Positions 37,598-47,459 are shown, numbered from the stretch's first letter. The stretch is 64,000 bases of DNA from Acidobacteriota bacterium (GCA_023384575.1 JAHDVP010000015.1:1177-65176); one strand, 5' to 3'. The notes: generated by a model from the sequence alone, not told the origin. Numbers and translations are program-made.

Positions 37598-38236
37598 TTG
37601 GAGTTCCGGCACCTCGCCATCGATGGCCCGCCCGGCGTCGGCAAGTCGACGCTGGCCGATCGGCTGGGCACGCGGCTCGACGCGGCGGTCGTGCTCGACG
37701 AAACCGACAACCCGTTCCTCGCCGACGCGGTGGCCGGCCGCGCCGGCGCGGCCCTCCAGGCGCAGCTCTTCTCCCTGCTCGCGCGCCACCGGCAGCAGGA
37801 GGCGCTTCGCCAGAGCGACCTCTTCAGCCAGACCACCGTCTGCGACTACCTGTTCGACCGCGACAAGATCTACGCGTACCTCGTCCTCGACGACAACGAG
37901 CTGTTCATCTACCAGCGGCTCTACGACCTGCTCGTGCGCGACGTGGCGCCGCCCGACCTCGTCATCTACCTGCAGGCCCCCACCGAAGGGGTCTGGTCGC
38001 GCCTGCGGCAGCGGGCGCGCCACGACCCCGAAGTCGCCCTGCCGGAGGAGCGGTTCCTCCGCGAGCTGAACGACGCGCTGAACCACTTCTTCTTCCACTA
38101 CACGGCGACGCCCCTGCTCGTCGTGGAAACGTCGCACCTCGACCTCGCGTGGGACGATGCCGCCGTCGACGACCTGCTCCGGCAGATCGCCGGCCTGAGC
38201 GGCGGGACGCGCTACTTCGTGCCGCGCACCACCTGA
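37598..38236 (+). CDS. deoxynucleoside kinase (deoxyadenosine/deoxyguanosine kinase-like)
   Basis: 212 residues from a TTG start, chosen because the P-loop fold begins at once (LEFRHLAIDGPPGVGKST); the ten-base spacing to TATACT supports it. ALRQSDLFSQTTVCDYLFDR and DLVIYLQAP are typical of the dGK/dAK family; the LID is WSRLRQRARHDP. It phosphorylates deoxynucleosides for salvage. An N-terminal extension of 21 codons is open but unlikely. The neighbour accD starts 115 bp downstream. Confidence 0.88.
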   Translation: MEFRHLAIDGPPGVGKSTLADRLGTRLDAAVVLDETDNPFLADAVAGRAGAALQAQLFSLLARHRQQEALRQSDLFSQTTVCDYLFDRDKIYAYLVLDDNELFIYQRLYDLLVRDVAPPDLVIYLQAPTEGVWSRLRQRARHDPEVALPEERFLRELNDALNHFFFHYTATPLLVVETSHLDLAWDDAAVDDLLRQIAGLSGGTRYFVPRTT

Positions 38237-38351
38237 ACGAGCCGGCCGCTGGCGCTCGCCCGCGCCACGGCGTCACCCGAGCGACCATCGCGGCGGGCGA
38301 CGGCGGGCGTCCTTGACCCGTGCACGGCGCGACGACTACGCTTGCGGGACG

Positions 38352-39236
38352 ATGGCGTGGTTCAAGCGCGAGAGAAAGCCCATGGCCCAGTCGGCCGACA
38401 AGCCGGTGCGGGTCCCGGAAGGGCTGTGGGTGAAGTGCCCGGGCTGCCAGGAGATTATCTACAACAAGGACCTGGCGACGAACCTGCAGGTCTGCCCCCG
38501 CTGCGCGCACCACTTCCGCCTCGGCGCGACCGACCGGCTCAGGTCGCTCTTCGACGCCGCCTGGGAGGAGCACGACCGGGGGCTCGCGTCGACCGACCCG
38601 CTCGGCTTCGTCGACACGAAGCCGTACAAGGACCGGCTGGCGGCCGGTGAACGGGCGACGGGGCTCAAGGACGCCATCATCTGCGCCACGGGACGCGTGG
38701 ACGGCATCGAGACCATCGTGTGCGCAATGGAGTACGGCTTCATCGGCGGCAGCATGGGCGTCGTCGTGGGCGAGAAGATCGCCAGGGCCATCGAGCGCGC
38801 GATCGAACGACGGCTGCCGGTCGTGATCGTCTCGTGCTCGGGCGGGGCGCGCATGATGGAGGGCACGCTCTCGCTGATGCAGATGGCGAAGGTGTCGGCG
38901 GCGCTCGCGCGCCTCGACCGCGCGCGGCTGCCGTACGTCTCGGTCCTGACCGATCCCACGACCGGCGGCGTGACGGCGAGTTTCGCGATGCTCGGCGACC
39001 TCAACATCGCCGAACCGAAGGCGCTGGTCGGCTTCGCCGGACCGCGGGTCATCGAGCAGACGATCCGGCAGAAGCTGCCCGACGGGTTCCAGCGCAGCGA
39101 GTTCCTGCTCGAGCACGGCATGATCGACATGATCGTCGATCGTCGTCAGTTGAAGGCGACCCTGGCCGAGGCGCTGCGCTTCATGCTGCCGCCCGACGCG
39201 CCGCCGGGCGCGCCTCCCGCCTCGCCGCGGAGTTGA
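38352..39236 (+). CDS. accD: acetyl-CoA carboxylase carboxyltransferase subunit beta
   Basis: 294 residues. The N-terminal zinc ribbon is WVKCPGCQEIIYNKDL plus CPRCAHHFRL (two CxxC pairs). The carboxyltransferase domain includes FIGGSMGVVVGEKI, IVSCSGGARMMEGTLSLMQM, DPTTGGVTASFAMLGD and AEPKALVGFAGPRVIEQTI. Together with AccA it forms malonyl-CoA for fatty-acid synthesis. It lies directly before folC, the common accD-folC arrangement. A TACGCT -10-like sequence stands nine bases before the ATG. Confidence 0.96.
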   Translation: MAWFKRERKPMAQSADKPVRVPEGLWVKCPGCQEIIYNKDLATNLQVCPRCAHHFRLGATDRLRSLFDAAWEEHDRGLASTDPLGFVDTKPYKDRLAAGERATGLKDAIICATGRVDGIETIVCAMEYGFIGGSMGVVVGEKIARAIERAIERRLPVVIVSCSGGARMMEGTLSLMQMAKVSAALARLDRARLPYVSVLTDPTTGGVTASFAMLGDLNIAEPKALVGFAGPRVIEQTIRQKLPDGFQRSEFLLEHGMIDMIVDRRQLKATLAEALRFMLPPDAPPGAPPASPRS

Positions 39237-39252
39237 CCCGGGGTCGTCGGGG

Positions 39253-40593
39253 ATGCCGACGCACGCGCCCTCCTCCGACCGACACGGCATGCCAGCGCTC
39301 GACGACATCCTGCGCCGCGACCAGTTCGGCATCAAGGCCGGGCTCGACAACATGCGCGCGCTGTGCGCCGCGCTCGATCACCCCGAACTGAGCCGACCGA
39401 GCGTCGTCATCGCGGGCACGAACGGCAAGGGATCGGTCGCGGCGATGGTGGCGCGCGCCCTGACGGCGGCGGGGCATCGCACGGGACGGTACACGTCGCC
39501 GCATCTCGTGCGACTCGAGGAGCGGTTCGCCGTCGATGGGACGCCGGCGGATTCGACAGCCGTCGAGCGGGCGGCGGCACGCGTGCTCGAGGCGGAGCGG
39601 ACCTGCCGGGCCGACCATCGCCTGCCTCACCCCGCCACGTTCTTCGAACTGACGACGGCGGTCGCCTTCGAGGTCTTCCGCGACGCCTCCGTCGACGTGA
39701 CGGTGCTCGAGGTCGGGCTCGGCGGCCGCCTCGATGCGACCAACGTCGCCGCGCCGGTCGCGGCCGCGGTCGTGTCGATCGACTTCGATCACATGGCGCA
39801 CCTCGGCCCCACCCTCGAGCGGATCGCCTTCGAGAAGGCCGGCATCATCAAGCCCGGGCTGCCGGTCGTCGTCGGCCCGATGGCCGACGGGCCGCGGGCG
39901 ACGATCGGGCGCGTCGCGGCCGATCGCCGGGCCACGACGCGCGACGCGTACGCGGGGATCACGTGCGAGGCGACGTTCGATCGCGGGAAGACGACGCTGC
40001 GCCTGGCGACGGCGGCGGCCGACTACGGCCAGGTGAGCCTGGCGCTTCGGGGACGCCACCAGGTCGACAACGCGGTGGTCGCCGTCGGCCTGCTCGAGAC
40101 GCTCGACGGGATCGGCGTGCGCGTCGGCCGCGAGGCGATCGTGACGGGCCTCGAGACGGCGAACTGGCCCGGCCGCCTGCACGAGGTGACGCTGGCCGAC
40201 CGGCGCTGGCTCCTGCTCGACGCGGCGCACAATCCGGCGGGCGCCCGGGCGCTTGCCGCCTATGTCGCCGAGGCGCACGGCGCGCTGCCGCTGGTGTTCG
40301 GGGCGATGCGCGACAAGGCGATCGCGCCGATGCTCGAGGCGCTCGCCCCCGTGACGCGGCACGCGGTGTTCACCGGCGTCCCGCTCGACCGGGCCCAGGA
40401 CCCGGTCGCGCTCGCGCGGGCGGCCGCGGCGGCGACTCCCGCGCTGCCGGTCTCGATCGAACCCGATCCGATCGCCGCCGTGCAGCGGGCACTCGTCGAC
40501 GCGCCGGGCGCCATGGTCGCCGGTTCGCTGTTCCTCGTCGGGCACGTGCTCGCCCGGCATCCCGACCGGAACGCGTCGTGGTGGGCGTGCTGA
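39253..40593 (+). CDS. folC: bifunctional folylpolyglutamate synthase / dihydrofolate synthase
   Basis: 446 residues, normal for FolC. The Mur-ligase-like motifs are IAGTNGKGSVAAMVA (P-loop), RYTSPHLVRLEERF, HPATFFELTTAVAF, LEVGLGGRLDATN and the late NWPGRLHEVTLADR and LLDAAHNPAGARAL. It adds L-glutamate to dihydropteroate and to folates. The start could be ATG 39253 or the Met 12 codons later (MPALDDILRRD). It is 16 bases after accD. Confidence 0.95.
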   Translation: MPTHAPSSDRHGMPALDDILRRDQFGIKAGLDNMRALCAALDHPELSRPSVVIAGTNGKGSVAAMVARALTAAGHRTGRYTSPHLVRLEERFAVDGTPADSTAVERAAARVLEAERTCRADHRLPHPATFFELTTAVAFEVFRDASVDVTVLEVGLGGRLDATNVAAPVAAAVVSIDFDHMAHLGPTLERIAFEKAGIIKPGLPVVVGPMADGPRATIGRVAADRRATTRDAYAGITCEATFDRGKTTLRLATAAADYGQVSLALRGRHQVDNAVVAVGLLETLDGIGVRVGREAIVTGLETANWPGRLHEVTLADRRWLLLDAAHNPAGARALAAYVAEAHGALPLVFGAMRDKAIAPMLEALAPVTRHAVFTGVPLDRAQDPVALARAAAAATPALPVSIEPDPIAAVQRALVDAPGAMVAGSLFLVGHVLARHPDRNASWWAC

Positions 40594-40728
40594 CGCGGGC
40601 CGGTCGTCCCGCGCCGCGGGCCATCGGTCGCGGCCCGTCGCGGTTGCCGGTGTGGAGCCGGCGTGATATTCTCGCCGTGATTTCCGGCCGATTCCTCGTG
40701 AGCCGGCGCCGGCCCGCCTGTTGATCGC

Positions 40729-42993
40729 ATGATGCGCTCCCTTCTGTCGTGCCTCGTCGTCGGCCTCGTGTGGGCCGTCGGCGCCCCGGCCCTGGCGCAG
40801 TCGCCGATCCCGGGCCTCAACACCTCGAAGCAGTTCACGATCGAGCGCCTCGGTGAGCACCACTGGAAGCTGACGGGCGAGGTCGAGCTCGAGAAGGACG
40901 ACATGCGGTTCTTCGCCGACGAGGCGGAGTACTTCGCCGACAGCGAGATCGTGCTCGCGCGCGGCAACGTCGTGTACGCGTCGAAGGACAACCGCATCGC
41001 CGCCGACCGGATGGAGTTCAACACGAGGACGCGCACGGGCGTCTTCTACGAGGCCTCCGGCACCGCGTCGCTCGGCGATCGCGTCGAGCGGAGCTTCTTC
41101 GGCACGCAGGAGCCCGACGCCTACTTCTACGGCGACACCATCGAGAAGATCGGCCCGGAGAAGTACCGCATCACCGGGGGCGGGTTCACGACGTGCGTGC
41201 AGCCGACGCCGCGGTGGGAGGTGTCGGCGAGCACGGTGGTCCTCACCCTCGAGAAGTACGCCGTCGTCAGGAACTCGATCCTGAAGGTGAAGGGCGTGCC
41301 GCTCTTCTACATGCCCATCTTCTACTACCCGGTGCAGAAGGACGACCGGGCCACCGGCTTCCTCATCCCGGCCTACGGCACGTCGACCATCCGGGGCCAG
41401 ACGCTGAGCAACGCCTTCTTCTGGGCCATCAACCGGAGCCACGACGCGACGCTGTTCCACGACTGGTTCTCACGAACGGGCCAGGGCATGGGCGGGGAGT
41501 ACCGCTACATCGCGGCGCCGGGCTCGGAAGGATGGGCGCGCGCGTATCACCTCGGCGAGAGGGCGACGACCTACGTCGACGAGGCGGGCAACGAGAACAC
41601 GTCGGCCGAGCGCACGAGTTACGAGGTTCGCGCCAACGTGGTGCAGCGCCTCCCGGCCAACCTCCGGGCCCGCGGTAACGTCGATTATTTCTCCGACGTG
41701 ACCGTCCAGCAGACGTACCACGGGAACCTGTACGACGCGTCGCGCCGCCAGCGCTCCTACGGAGGCAACGTCGCCGGAACGTGGGGCGCCAACGGCCTGA
41801 GCGCCACCTACTCGCTGAGCGAGGTCTTCTTCGGCGACACCAACTCGACGGTGTACGGCAACGCGCCGCGCATCGGCTACAGCCGGGCGGCGCGCCGCCT
41901 CGGCAACTCGCCGGCGTACTTCTCGGCGGGCGCCGACTTCGTGCGCCTCGTCCGCACGAGCAGGACGACCGACCGGGAGTTCGTCCAGGGCCTGTCGCGC
42001 TTCGACATGAGCCCGCAGGTCCGCGTGCCGCTCACGCGGTGGCCGTTCCTCACCGTCAACTCGTCCATCACGTGGCGCGGCACGTACTACTCCGAGAGCC
42101 TCGACGAGACCAACACCCGCGTGCCCGAGTCGCTCTTCCGCCGGTACTGGGACCTGCGGGCCGAGGTGGTGGGCCCGGTCTTCAACCGGATCTGGGACAC
42201 GCCGACCAACGGCTACGCGGAGAAGTTCAAGCACGTCATCGAGCCGTCCTTCTCGGTCCAGCGCGTGACGGCGATCGAAGAGTACGACCGCATCATCAAG
42301 CTCGAGAGCGTCGACTACACCGTCGGCGGCGCCACGCGGGTCAACTACGGGCTGACCAACCGCTTCCTCGCGAAGCAGCGCAGCACCGGCCAGGCCCGCG
42401 AGTTCCTGAACGTGTCGATGAGTCAGACCTATTACACGGACGAGCTCGCCAGCCGGTTCGACCCGGGGTACGGCACGAGCTTCCTGCGCACGGAGCCGAG
42501 CAGCTTCTCACCGGTGCTCTTCCTCGTGCGCGGCATGCCCACCGACCAGATCAACGGATCGCTGCGCCTCGAGTACGACCAGGAGATTGGCGACATCGTC
42601 AGCCTGCGCGCGAACGGCACCGTGGCCATCGGCGAACAGGCCTTCGTCACGGCCGGCTGGAGCCAGCGAAAGCTCGACGAGACCCGGAAGGACAACTACC
42701 TGAACGTCGGCACGACGTTTCGCTTCCTCGATGGCCGGATTGGCGGCAGCTACGGGTTCGACTACGACTTCCTGCGCGAGAAGCTGCTGCAGCAGCGCGT
42801 GACGGCGTCGTACAACGCCCAGTGCTGCGGCATCGTCTTCGAGTACCAGACCTACGATTTCCCGCGCTTCGACCCGCGATTCGTGGTGCCCCGCGATCGG
42901 CGCATCAACATCGGCTTCACGCTGGCCGGCGTCGGCACCTTCTCGAACCTCCTCGGAGCGTTCGGCGGCAACAACACGACGAACCGCCGGTAG
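40729..42993 (+). CDS. lptD: LPS-assembly outer-membrane protein LptD
   Basis: 754 residues. The signal peptide ends at PALAQS (about 24). The periplasmic OstA/LptA-like domain runs from about 45 to 150 (WKLTGEVELEKDDMRFFADE, ARGNVVYASKDNRI, GDTIEKIGPEKYRITGGGFT). The C-terminal barrel domain has LPVFNRI-like strands (GYAEKFKHVIEPSFSVQRV) and the LptD core ILKVKGVPLFYMPIFYYPVQKDDRATGF. With LptE it inserts LPS into the outer membrane. It implies a diderm with LPS-like lipid. The TGATATTCT sequence about 60 bp upstream is a candidate promoter. Confidence 0.93.
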   Translation: MMRSLLSCLVVGLVWAVGAPALAQSPIPGLNTSKQFTIERLGEHHWKLTGEVELEKDDMRFFADEAEYFADSEIVLARGNVVYASKDNRIAADRMEFNTRTRTGVFYEASGTASLGDRVERSFFGTQEPDAYFYGDTIEKIGPEKYRITGGGFTTCVQPTPRWEVSASTVVLTLEKYAVVRNSILKVKGVPLFYMPIFYYPVQKDDRATGFLIPAYGTSTIRGQTLSNAFFWAINRSHDATLFHDWFSRTGQGMGGEYRYIAAPGSEGWARAYHLGERATTYVDEAGNENTSAERTSYEVRANVVQRLPANLRARGNVDYFSDVTVQQTYHGNLYDASRRQRSYGGNVAGTWGANGLSATYSLSEVFFGDTNSTVYGNAPRIGYSRAARRLGNSPAYFSAGADFVRLVRTSRTTDREFVQGLSRFDMSPQVRVPLTRWPFLTVNSSITWRGTYYSESLDETNTRVPESLFRRYWDLRAEVVGPVFNRIWDTPTNGYAEKFKHVIEPSFSVQRVTAIEEYDRIIKLESVDYTVGGATRVNYGLTNRFLAKQRSTGQAREFLNVSMSQTYYTDELASRFDPGYGTSFLRTEPSSFSPVLFLVRGMPTDQINGSLRLEYDQEIGDIVSLRANGTVAIGEQAFVTAGWSQRKLDETRKDNYLNVGTTFRFLDGRIGGSYGFDYDFLREKLLQQRVTASYNAQCCGIVFEYQTYDFPRFDPRFVVPRDRRINIGFTLAGVGTFSNLLGAFGGNNTTNRR

Positions 42994-43003
42994 GACGACG
43001 CCC

Positions 43004-43981
43004 GTGCCGTCAGGCTGCGTGATCGTGACCGGCGCCGGCGGCTTCGCCGGCAGTCACCTCCTCGACGCGATGGGCAGCGCCGGGACGCACGCCGTGGCGT
43101 GGCACCGGCCCGGCGAGCCGCCGATCCACCGCTCCGGTCCACACGTGGCCTGGCAGGCCATCGACGTGCTCGACCGGGCGACCGTCCGGTCGGCCGTGCG
43201 CGCCGCGGCACCTGCCGTCGTCGTTCACCTGGCCGGGGCGGCCCACGTCGGACAATCGTGGACCGACATCGCCTCGACGCTCGCCATCAACGTGGTCGGC
43301 ACGCACGTGGTGCTCGACGCCGTGGCGCGGGAGGCCCCTGACGCCCGCGTGGTGGTGACAGGTTCGGCGGCGGTGTACCGGGGAGGACCGGACGCCCTCG
43401 ACGAGGCCGCGCCCCTCGAGCCCTCGAGCCCGTACGCCCTGAGCAAGCTCGCGCAGGAACGCCTGGCCCTGCGCGTGGCGCGGGACGAACGGCTCGCCGT
43501 CGTCGTGGCACGGCCGTTCAATCACATCGGGCCGCGGCAGGCGCCCTCGTTCTTCGCCTCGGGCTTCGCGCAGCAGATCGCCCGCATCGAGGCGGGACGC
43601 GCGGCGCCGGTGCTGCGCGTCGGCAACCTCGACGCGCGACGCGATCTCACCGACGTGCGCGACACCGTCGCGGCCTACCTCGCCCTCGCCCGCCAGGGAC
43701 GCGCGGGCGACGTGTACAACGTCTGCTCGGGCCGCGCCTACGCCATCCGCGAGGTGCTCGACCGGCTGCTCGCCCTGGCGCGCGTCACCGTCTCGGTGGA
43801 ACTCGACCCCGAGCGGCTGCGCCCGAGCGATACGCCCGTGCTCGTCGGCGACCCGGGCCGCCTCGCCCGCGATACCGGCTGGACGCCCGTCATTCCCATC
43901 GATCGCACGCTGGCCGACATCCTCGACGAGTGGCGGCAGGTCGCGGCCGGCGGGAGCGCGGCGGCCCCACCCGGCGCGTGA
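43004..43981 (+). CDS. NAD-dependent sugar epimerase/reductase (GDP-4-keto-6-deoxymannose reductase-like)
   Basis: 325 residues. An extended SDR: GAGGFAGSHLLDAM binds the cofactor, VVHLAGAAHVGQSW and the catalytic YALSK (with a Ser/Thr in TGSAAVY) are intact. RPFNHIGPRQAPSFFASGFAQQIARIEAG and RDLTDVRDTVAAY match the RMD branch, which makes GDP-D-rhamnose from the 4-keto sugar. Other SDR epimerases cannot be excluded. The GTG start is ten bases after the lptD stop, so it may share the transcript. Confidence 0.85.
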   Translation: MPSGCVIVTGAGGFAGSHLLDAMGSAGTHAVAWHRPGEPPIHRSGPHVAWQAIDVLDRATVRSAVRAAAPAVVVHLAGAAHVGQSWTDIASTLAINVVGTHVVLDAVAREAPDARVVVTGSAAVYRGGPDALDEAAPLEPSSPYALSKLAQERLALRVARDERLAVVVARPFNHIGPRQAPSFFASGFAQQIARIEAGRAAPVLRVGNLDARRDLTDVRDTVAAYLALARQGRAGDVYNVCSGRAYAIREVLDRLLALARVTVSVELDPERLRPSDTPVLVGDPGRLARDTGWTPVIPIDRTLADILDEWRQVAAGGSAAAPPGA

Positions 43982-44094
43982 CGCCGCCGCGCCCAACCCC
44001 GAGACGACAATCAGGCTGCCGGCGACAGGCTCGAGGCCGTCGGCCGTACAGCCAGATGGTCGAATCGTGGTCGACCGATCCCGCGAGCCGTGGC

Positions 44095-44934
44095 TTACCG
44101 GACGAGCGACATCAGCGCCTGGACGCGCTGCTCGGTCGGCGGATGCGTGCTGAAGAGCGAGAGAAGGCCGCGCACCGAGAACGGCTTGATGATGAACATG
44201 TGCGCCGTCGCCGGGTTGGCGTCCATCGGAATGCGCTTGGATGCCGACTCGAGCTTCTTGAGCGCGTTCACCAGCCCGTAGGGGCTTCCGGCGATTCGCG
44301 CCCCGCCGGCATCGGCCGCGAACTCCCGCGAGCGCGAGATGGCCGCCTGAATCAGTCCGGCGGCGAGCGGCGCGAGCAGCATCGTCGCCAGCGCACCGAT
44401 CGGCGAGCCACCGCCACGGTCGTCGCTGCGCTGGCCGCCGAAGAGGGCCGCGTAGTACGCCATCCGCGCCAGCACCATGATGGCGGCCCCGATCGTCGCG
44501 GCGACGGAGCTGATCAGGATGTCGCGGTGCTTGACGTGCGCGAGCTCGTGGGCCATCACCCCTTCGAGCTCCTGCTGGTCGAGCAGGCGCAACACGCCCT
44601 CGGTGGCGGCCACGGCGGCGTGATCGGGGCTGCGCCCCGTCGCGAAGGCGTTGGGCGATTGGTCGGGGATGATGTACACGCGCGGCATCGGCAGCTCGGC
44701 ACGCCGCGCCAGCCGCTCGACCATCGCGTACAGCGGGTGCGACGGCGCCACCTCCTGCGCGCGGTACATACGCAGGACGATCTTGTCCGAGAACCAGTAG
44801 CTGGCGAAGTTCATCACCGCCGCCAGCCCGAGAGCGATCAGCAATCCCCCCTGACCACCGAGCATGTCTCCGAGAAAGAGCAGGAGGCCGCTCAGCAGCC
44901 CGAGCAGGAGCGTTGTCTTGAACGTGCTTCCCAT
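44095..44934 (-). CDS. htpX: M48-family membrane metalloprotease HtpX
   Basis: 279 residues. Two N-terminal membrane helices ([39 protein letters not shown]) are followed by the zinc motif [14 protein letters not shown] (HELAH), two more helices and the third ligand in [14 protein letters not shown]. It degrades misfolded membrane proteins. The start is ATG 44934. Confidence 0.95.
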   Translation of the reverse strand: MGSTFKTTLLLGLLSGLLLFLGDMLGGQGGLLIALGLAAVMNFASYWFSDKIVLRMYRAQEVAPSHPLYAMVERLARRAELPMPRVYIIPDQSPNAFATGRSPDHAAVAATEGVLRLLDQQELEGVMAHELAHVKHRDILISSVAATIGAAIMVLARMAYYAALFGGQRSDDRGGGSPIGALATMLLAPLAAGLIQAAISRSREFAADAGGARIAGSPYGLVNALKKLESASKRIPMDANPATAHMFIIKPFSVRGLLSLFSTHPPTEQRVQALMSLVR

Positions 44935-45014
44935 GGTCTCTCCATTCTACCAATCACGAGGCGATCGACTCCACGGCGTCGCGCCGGTCGGGCGCGGCGT
45001 GCGCTCCACGCGCT

Positions 45015-46157
45015 TCAATCGCCGGGTCCCGTCAGGCGAGCGAGGAGACCGGCCACGAGTGCCGCCCTCGGAGCGAGCCACGCGACCTCGACGTGCTCGT
45101 GCAGCGCGTGGGCGCCGTCGCCCACCGCCCCCAGGCCATCAAGCGTTGGGACGCCGAGCGCCGCCGTGAAGTTGCCGTCCGACCCTCCGCCCGTCGACCC
45201 TTCCTCGAGGGTGAAGCCCAGGTCGGCCGCCACCAGGACCGCGAGCGCGAAGAGCCGGGCGACGCCCTCGGTGCGCTCCATCGGCGGGCGGTTGATGCCG
45301 CCGCTCACGTCGAGTCGCACCAGGGGATTGGCCGGTGTCAGGCCCGTGACCGCCCGTTCGATCCGGGCGGCGTCGGCCATGGTCGTCACCCGGACGTCGA
45401 TCGCCGCCGACGCCCGATCGGCGACCACGTTGGATCGTGTGCCCCCTTCGATGCGGCCGACGTTCACCGAGATGCCGCGGTCGAGGTCTCGCAGCGTTTC
45501 GAGCGCGAGGATCTGGCGCGCCAGTTCGTGGATGGCGCTCGCCCCTTTCGTGGGGTCGACGCCGGCGTGCGCCGACACGCCGTGCACGTCGAGACGGAAC
45601 TCGCCCACTCCCTTGCGCGCGGTCTTGACGCCGCCACCGGCGAGCGCGGGCTCGAGCACGAGCACGGCGTGGCTCTTCGCGGCCTCGGCCTCGAGCAGCG
45701 CGCGCGACCGGTGGCTTCCCGTCTCCTCGTCGGTCGTGGCCAGCACGACCACGCGGCGTCCGAACACGTGGCCCGTGGCCGCAAGGCCTTCGAGCGCCAG
45801 CATCCCGAGGGCAAGGCCCGCCTTCATGTCGTACACGCCGGGACCGTGCAGCCGGCCGTCGCGCATCTCGATTGGCATGCGGGCGAGCTGTCCCACGGGC
45901 CAGACCGTATCGAGGTGCCCGAGCAGCAGCACCTGCCCGGCGCCGGCCCCGAACTCCGCCCGGACGATGTCGCCGGCGTCGTCGAGCGGCAGGCGCGTGA
46001 CGCGTCCGCCGAGCGCGGCGAGGCGGCGTGCCAACTCGGCGCCGCAGCGGTCGACGGCGACCTTGTCGGTGGTCGGCGATTCGATGTCGACCAGGGTCGT
46101 GAGCGTCTCGATGAGCGACGCCTCGTGGGCACGGCAGTAGTCGAGCAGGATCTGCAT
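45015..46157 (-). CDS. M20-family metallopeptidase (glutamate carboxypeptidase-like)
   Basis: 380 residues. The metal-binding set is visible: LGHLDTVWPVG (His, Asp), DMKAGLALGML, TTDEETGSHRSRALLE (Glu pair) and the dimerisation insert with GVSAHAGVDPTKG. The domain order matches CPG2-type carboxypeptidases; substrate unknown. The ATG at 46157 lies seven bases after a minus-strand TATTAT, and no ribosome site can fit, so the mRNA is predicted to be leaderless. Confidence 0.9.
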   Translation of the reverse strand: MQILLDYCRAHEASLIETLTTLVDIESPTTDKVAVDRCGAELARRLAALGGRVTRLPLDDAGDIVRAEFGAGAGQVLLLGHLDTVWPVGQLARMPIEMRDGRLHGPGVYDMKAGLALGMLALEGLAATGHVFGRRVVVLATTDEETGSHRSRALLEAEAAKSHAVLVLEPALAGGGVKTARKGVGEFRLDVHGVSAHAGVDPTKGASAIHELARQILALETLRDLDRGISVNVGRIEGGTRSNVVADRASAAIDVRVTTMADAARIERAVTGLTPANPLVRLDVSGGINRPPMERTEGVARLFALAVLVAADLGFTLEEGSTGGGSDGNFTAALGVPTLDGLGAVGDGAHALHEHVEVAWLAPRAALVAGLLARLTGPGD

Positions 46158-46175
46158 GCCCTCTATAATAGAGAG
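46158..46175. promoter_or_regulatory. 18-bp bidirectional promoter between the M20 gene and a hypothetical gene
   Basis: The gap is the palindrome CTCTATAATAGAG (46161-46173) with flanks. TATAAT (46164-46169) ends six bases before the rightward ATG; TATTAT on the minus strand (forward 46165-46170) ends seven bases before the leftward ATG. No -35 is visible. Predicted transcription starts coincide with or adjoin both start codons. Confidence 0.6.
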
Positions 46176-46760
46176 ATGCGGGTGCCCGTGCTCTCGTTCG
46201 TCGCCCCGGCGCTGGCAGGCTGCCTGCTCGCTTCCTCGGTCTGGGCCGCCCCGCAGCCGGTGCCTCAGCCGTTTCCACGACCGGATCGGCCGTCGTCGCC
46301 AGTAGCCCCGCCCCGGCCGGCCGACGCTCCGCCGGATGAGCCGGCGCCAGTGGTGCCGGCCGAACCCTCGCCCGCTGCGCCGCAGGCCGCCGGGACTCCG
46401 GACGAGGGCACCCTCGTCTTCCCCGTCTACCCGGGGGCGCAGTTCATCACCTCGTACGACGCCGGGAGCGGGCAACGGTACTACCTGTTCGGCAGCCTCG
46501 CTCCCTACGCACAGCTGGTGGCCTACTACCGCACCGTGCTCAAGACGCGAGGCGAGCAGGTCTACGACCCGCCGACGGCCGTGCACATGTTCGAGGTCGG
46601 GCGCTTCCGCGAGCAGACCATGGCGTTTCCGCCCGGGGTCACCATCAAGGACTACAGTGGAGTCGGTGGTGGCGGCTACCTCGTGCCCCAGCCGGGCGCG
46701 GCACCGCTCCGCTATCCGTCGATCATCCAGATCGTCCCTCCGCCGGCGCCGGGGCGCTGA
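46176..46760 (+). CDS. secreted Pro-rich hypothetical protein
   Basis: 194 residues. The signal peptide ends at SSVWAA (about 24-25). A low-complexity Pro/Ala region (25-85) is followed by a globular part with DEGTLVFPVYPGAQFITSYD, QRYYLFGSLAPYAQLVAYYR and QTMAFPPGVTIKDYSG. I do not know the family; the second half resembles small proteins carrying a YYR-V-K-R-G pattern. It is followed three bases later by the NicO-like gene, so the two are probably co-transcribed. Confidence 0.75.
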   Translation: MRVPVLSFVAPALAGCLLASSVWAAPQPVPQPFPRPDRPSSPVAPPRPADAPPDEPAPVVPAEPSPAAPQAAGTPDEGTLVFPVYPGAQFITSYDAGSGQRYYLFGSLAPYAQLVAYYRTVLKTRGEQVYDPPTAVHMFEVGRFREQTMAFPPGVTIKDYSGVGGGGYLVPQPGAAPLRYPSIIQIVPPPAPGR

Positions 46761-46763
46761 CGC

Positions 46764-47441
46764 GTGGTCGCCATCGCCTTCGCGGGCCTCACCGCCGGCA
46801 TGGTGCACGTGCTGGCGGGCCCCGATCATCTCGCGGCCGTGGCACCGCTCGCGGCCGACAGCCGCCGGCCGGGCTGGCGGGCCGGGTGTTCGTGGGGCCT
46901 CGGGCACACGGGCGGCGTGCTTGCGGTCGGTGTGCTCGCGCTGCTGCTCCGTGGCCTGCTTCCCGTCGACGCCCTCTCCTCGTGGAGCGAGCGACTCGTG
47001 GGCGTGGCCCTCATCGCCGTCGGGATCTGGGGACTGCGTCGGGCCGCCTCGATCGCCGTGCACAGCCACGCGCACGCGCACGATGGCCACACCCACGCGC
47101 ACCTGCACGCGCACCTGGCCGGGGGCCGGGCGCACGCCCACGAGGGCGCGCACGCCCACCACGTGCACGCCTCGTTCGGAGTCGGCGTGCTCCACGGCCT
47201 CGCGGGCAGCTCGCACGTGCTCGGCATCCTGCCGGCCCTGGCCCTGCCGACGACGGCGGCCTCGGTCGCCTACCTGCTGGCCTACGGCGTCGGCACGGTG
47301 GCAGCGATGACGTCGTTCTCGTCGGCCGTCGGCATCCTGGCCAGGCGGGCGCGAACGCAAGGGCCGAGCCTTCACCGGGGCCTGCTCTGCACGTGCTCGT
47401 CTGCGGCGATCCTCGTGGGCGGCTTCTGGCTGATGGCCTGA
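46764..47441 (+). CDS. NicO/HupE-like metal permease with His-rich loop
   Basis: 225 residues, GTG start three bases after the previous stop. Hydrophobic helices surround MVHVLAGPDHLAAVAPLAAD, the transition-metal permease motif of the NicO/UreH family. Between helices lies a loop with some 18 His (HSHAHAHDGHTHAHLHAHL, HAHEGAHAHHVHA), a metal-binding region. It may carry Ni, Co or a related metal across the membrane. It ends convergent with the RlmI gene. Confidence 0.8.
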   Translation: MVAIAFAGLTAGMVHVLAGPDHLAAVAPLAADSRRPGWRAGCSWGLGHTGGVLAVGVLALLLRGLLPVDALSSWSERLVGVALIAVGIWGLRRAASIAVHSHAHAHDGHTHAHLHAHLAGGRAHAHEGAHAHHVHASFGVGVLHGLAGSSHVLGILPALALPTTAASVAYLLAYGVGTVAAMTSFSSAVGILARRARTQGPSLHRGLLCTCSSAAILVGGFWLMA

Positions 47442-47459
47442 CGCCGGCCCGGCGCTCCT

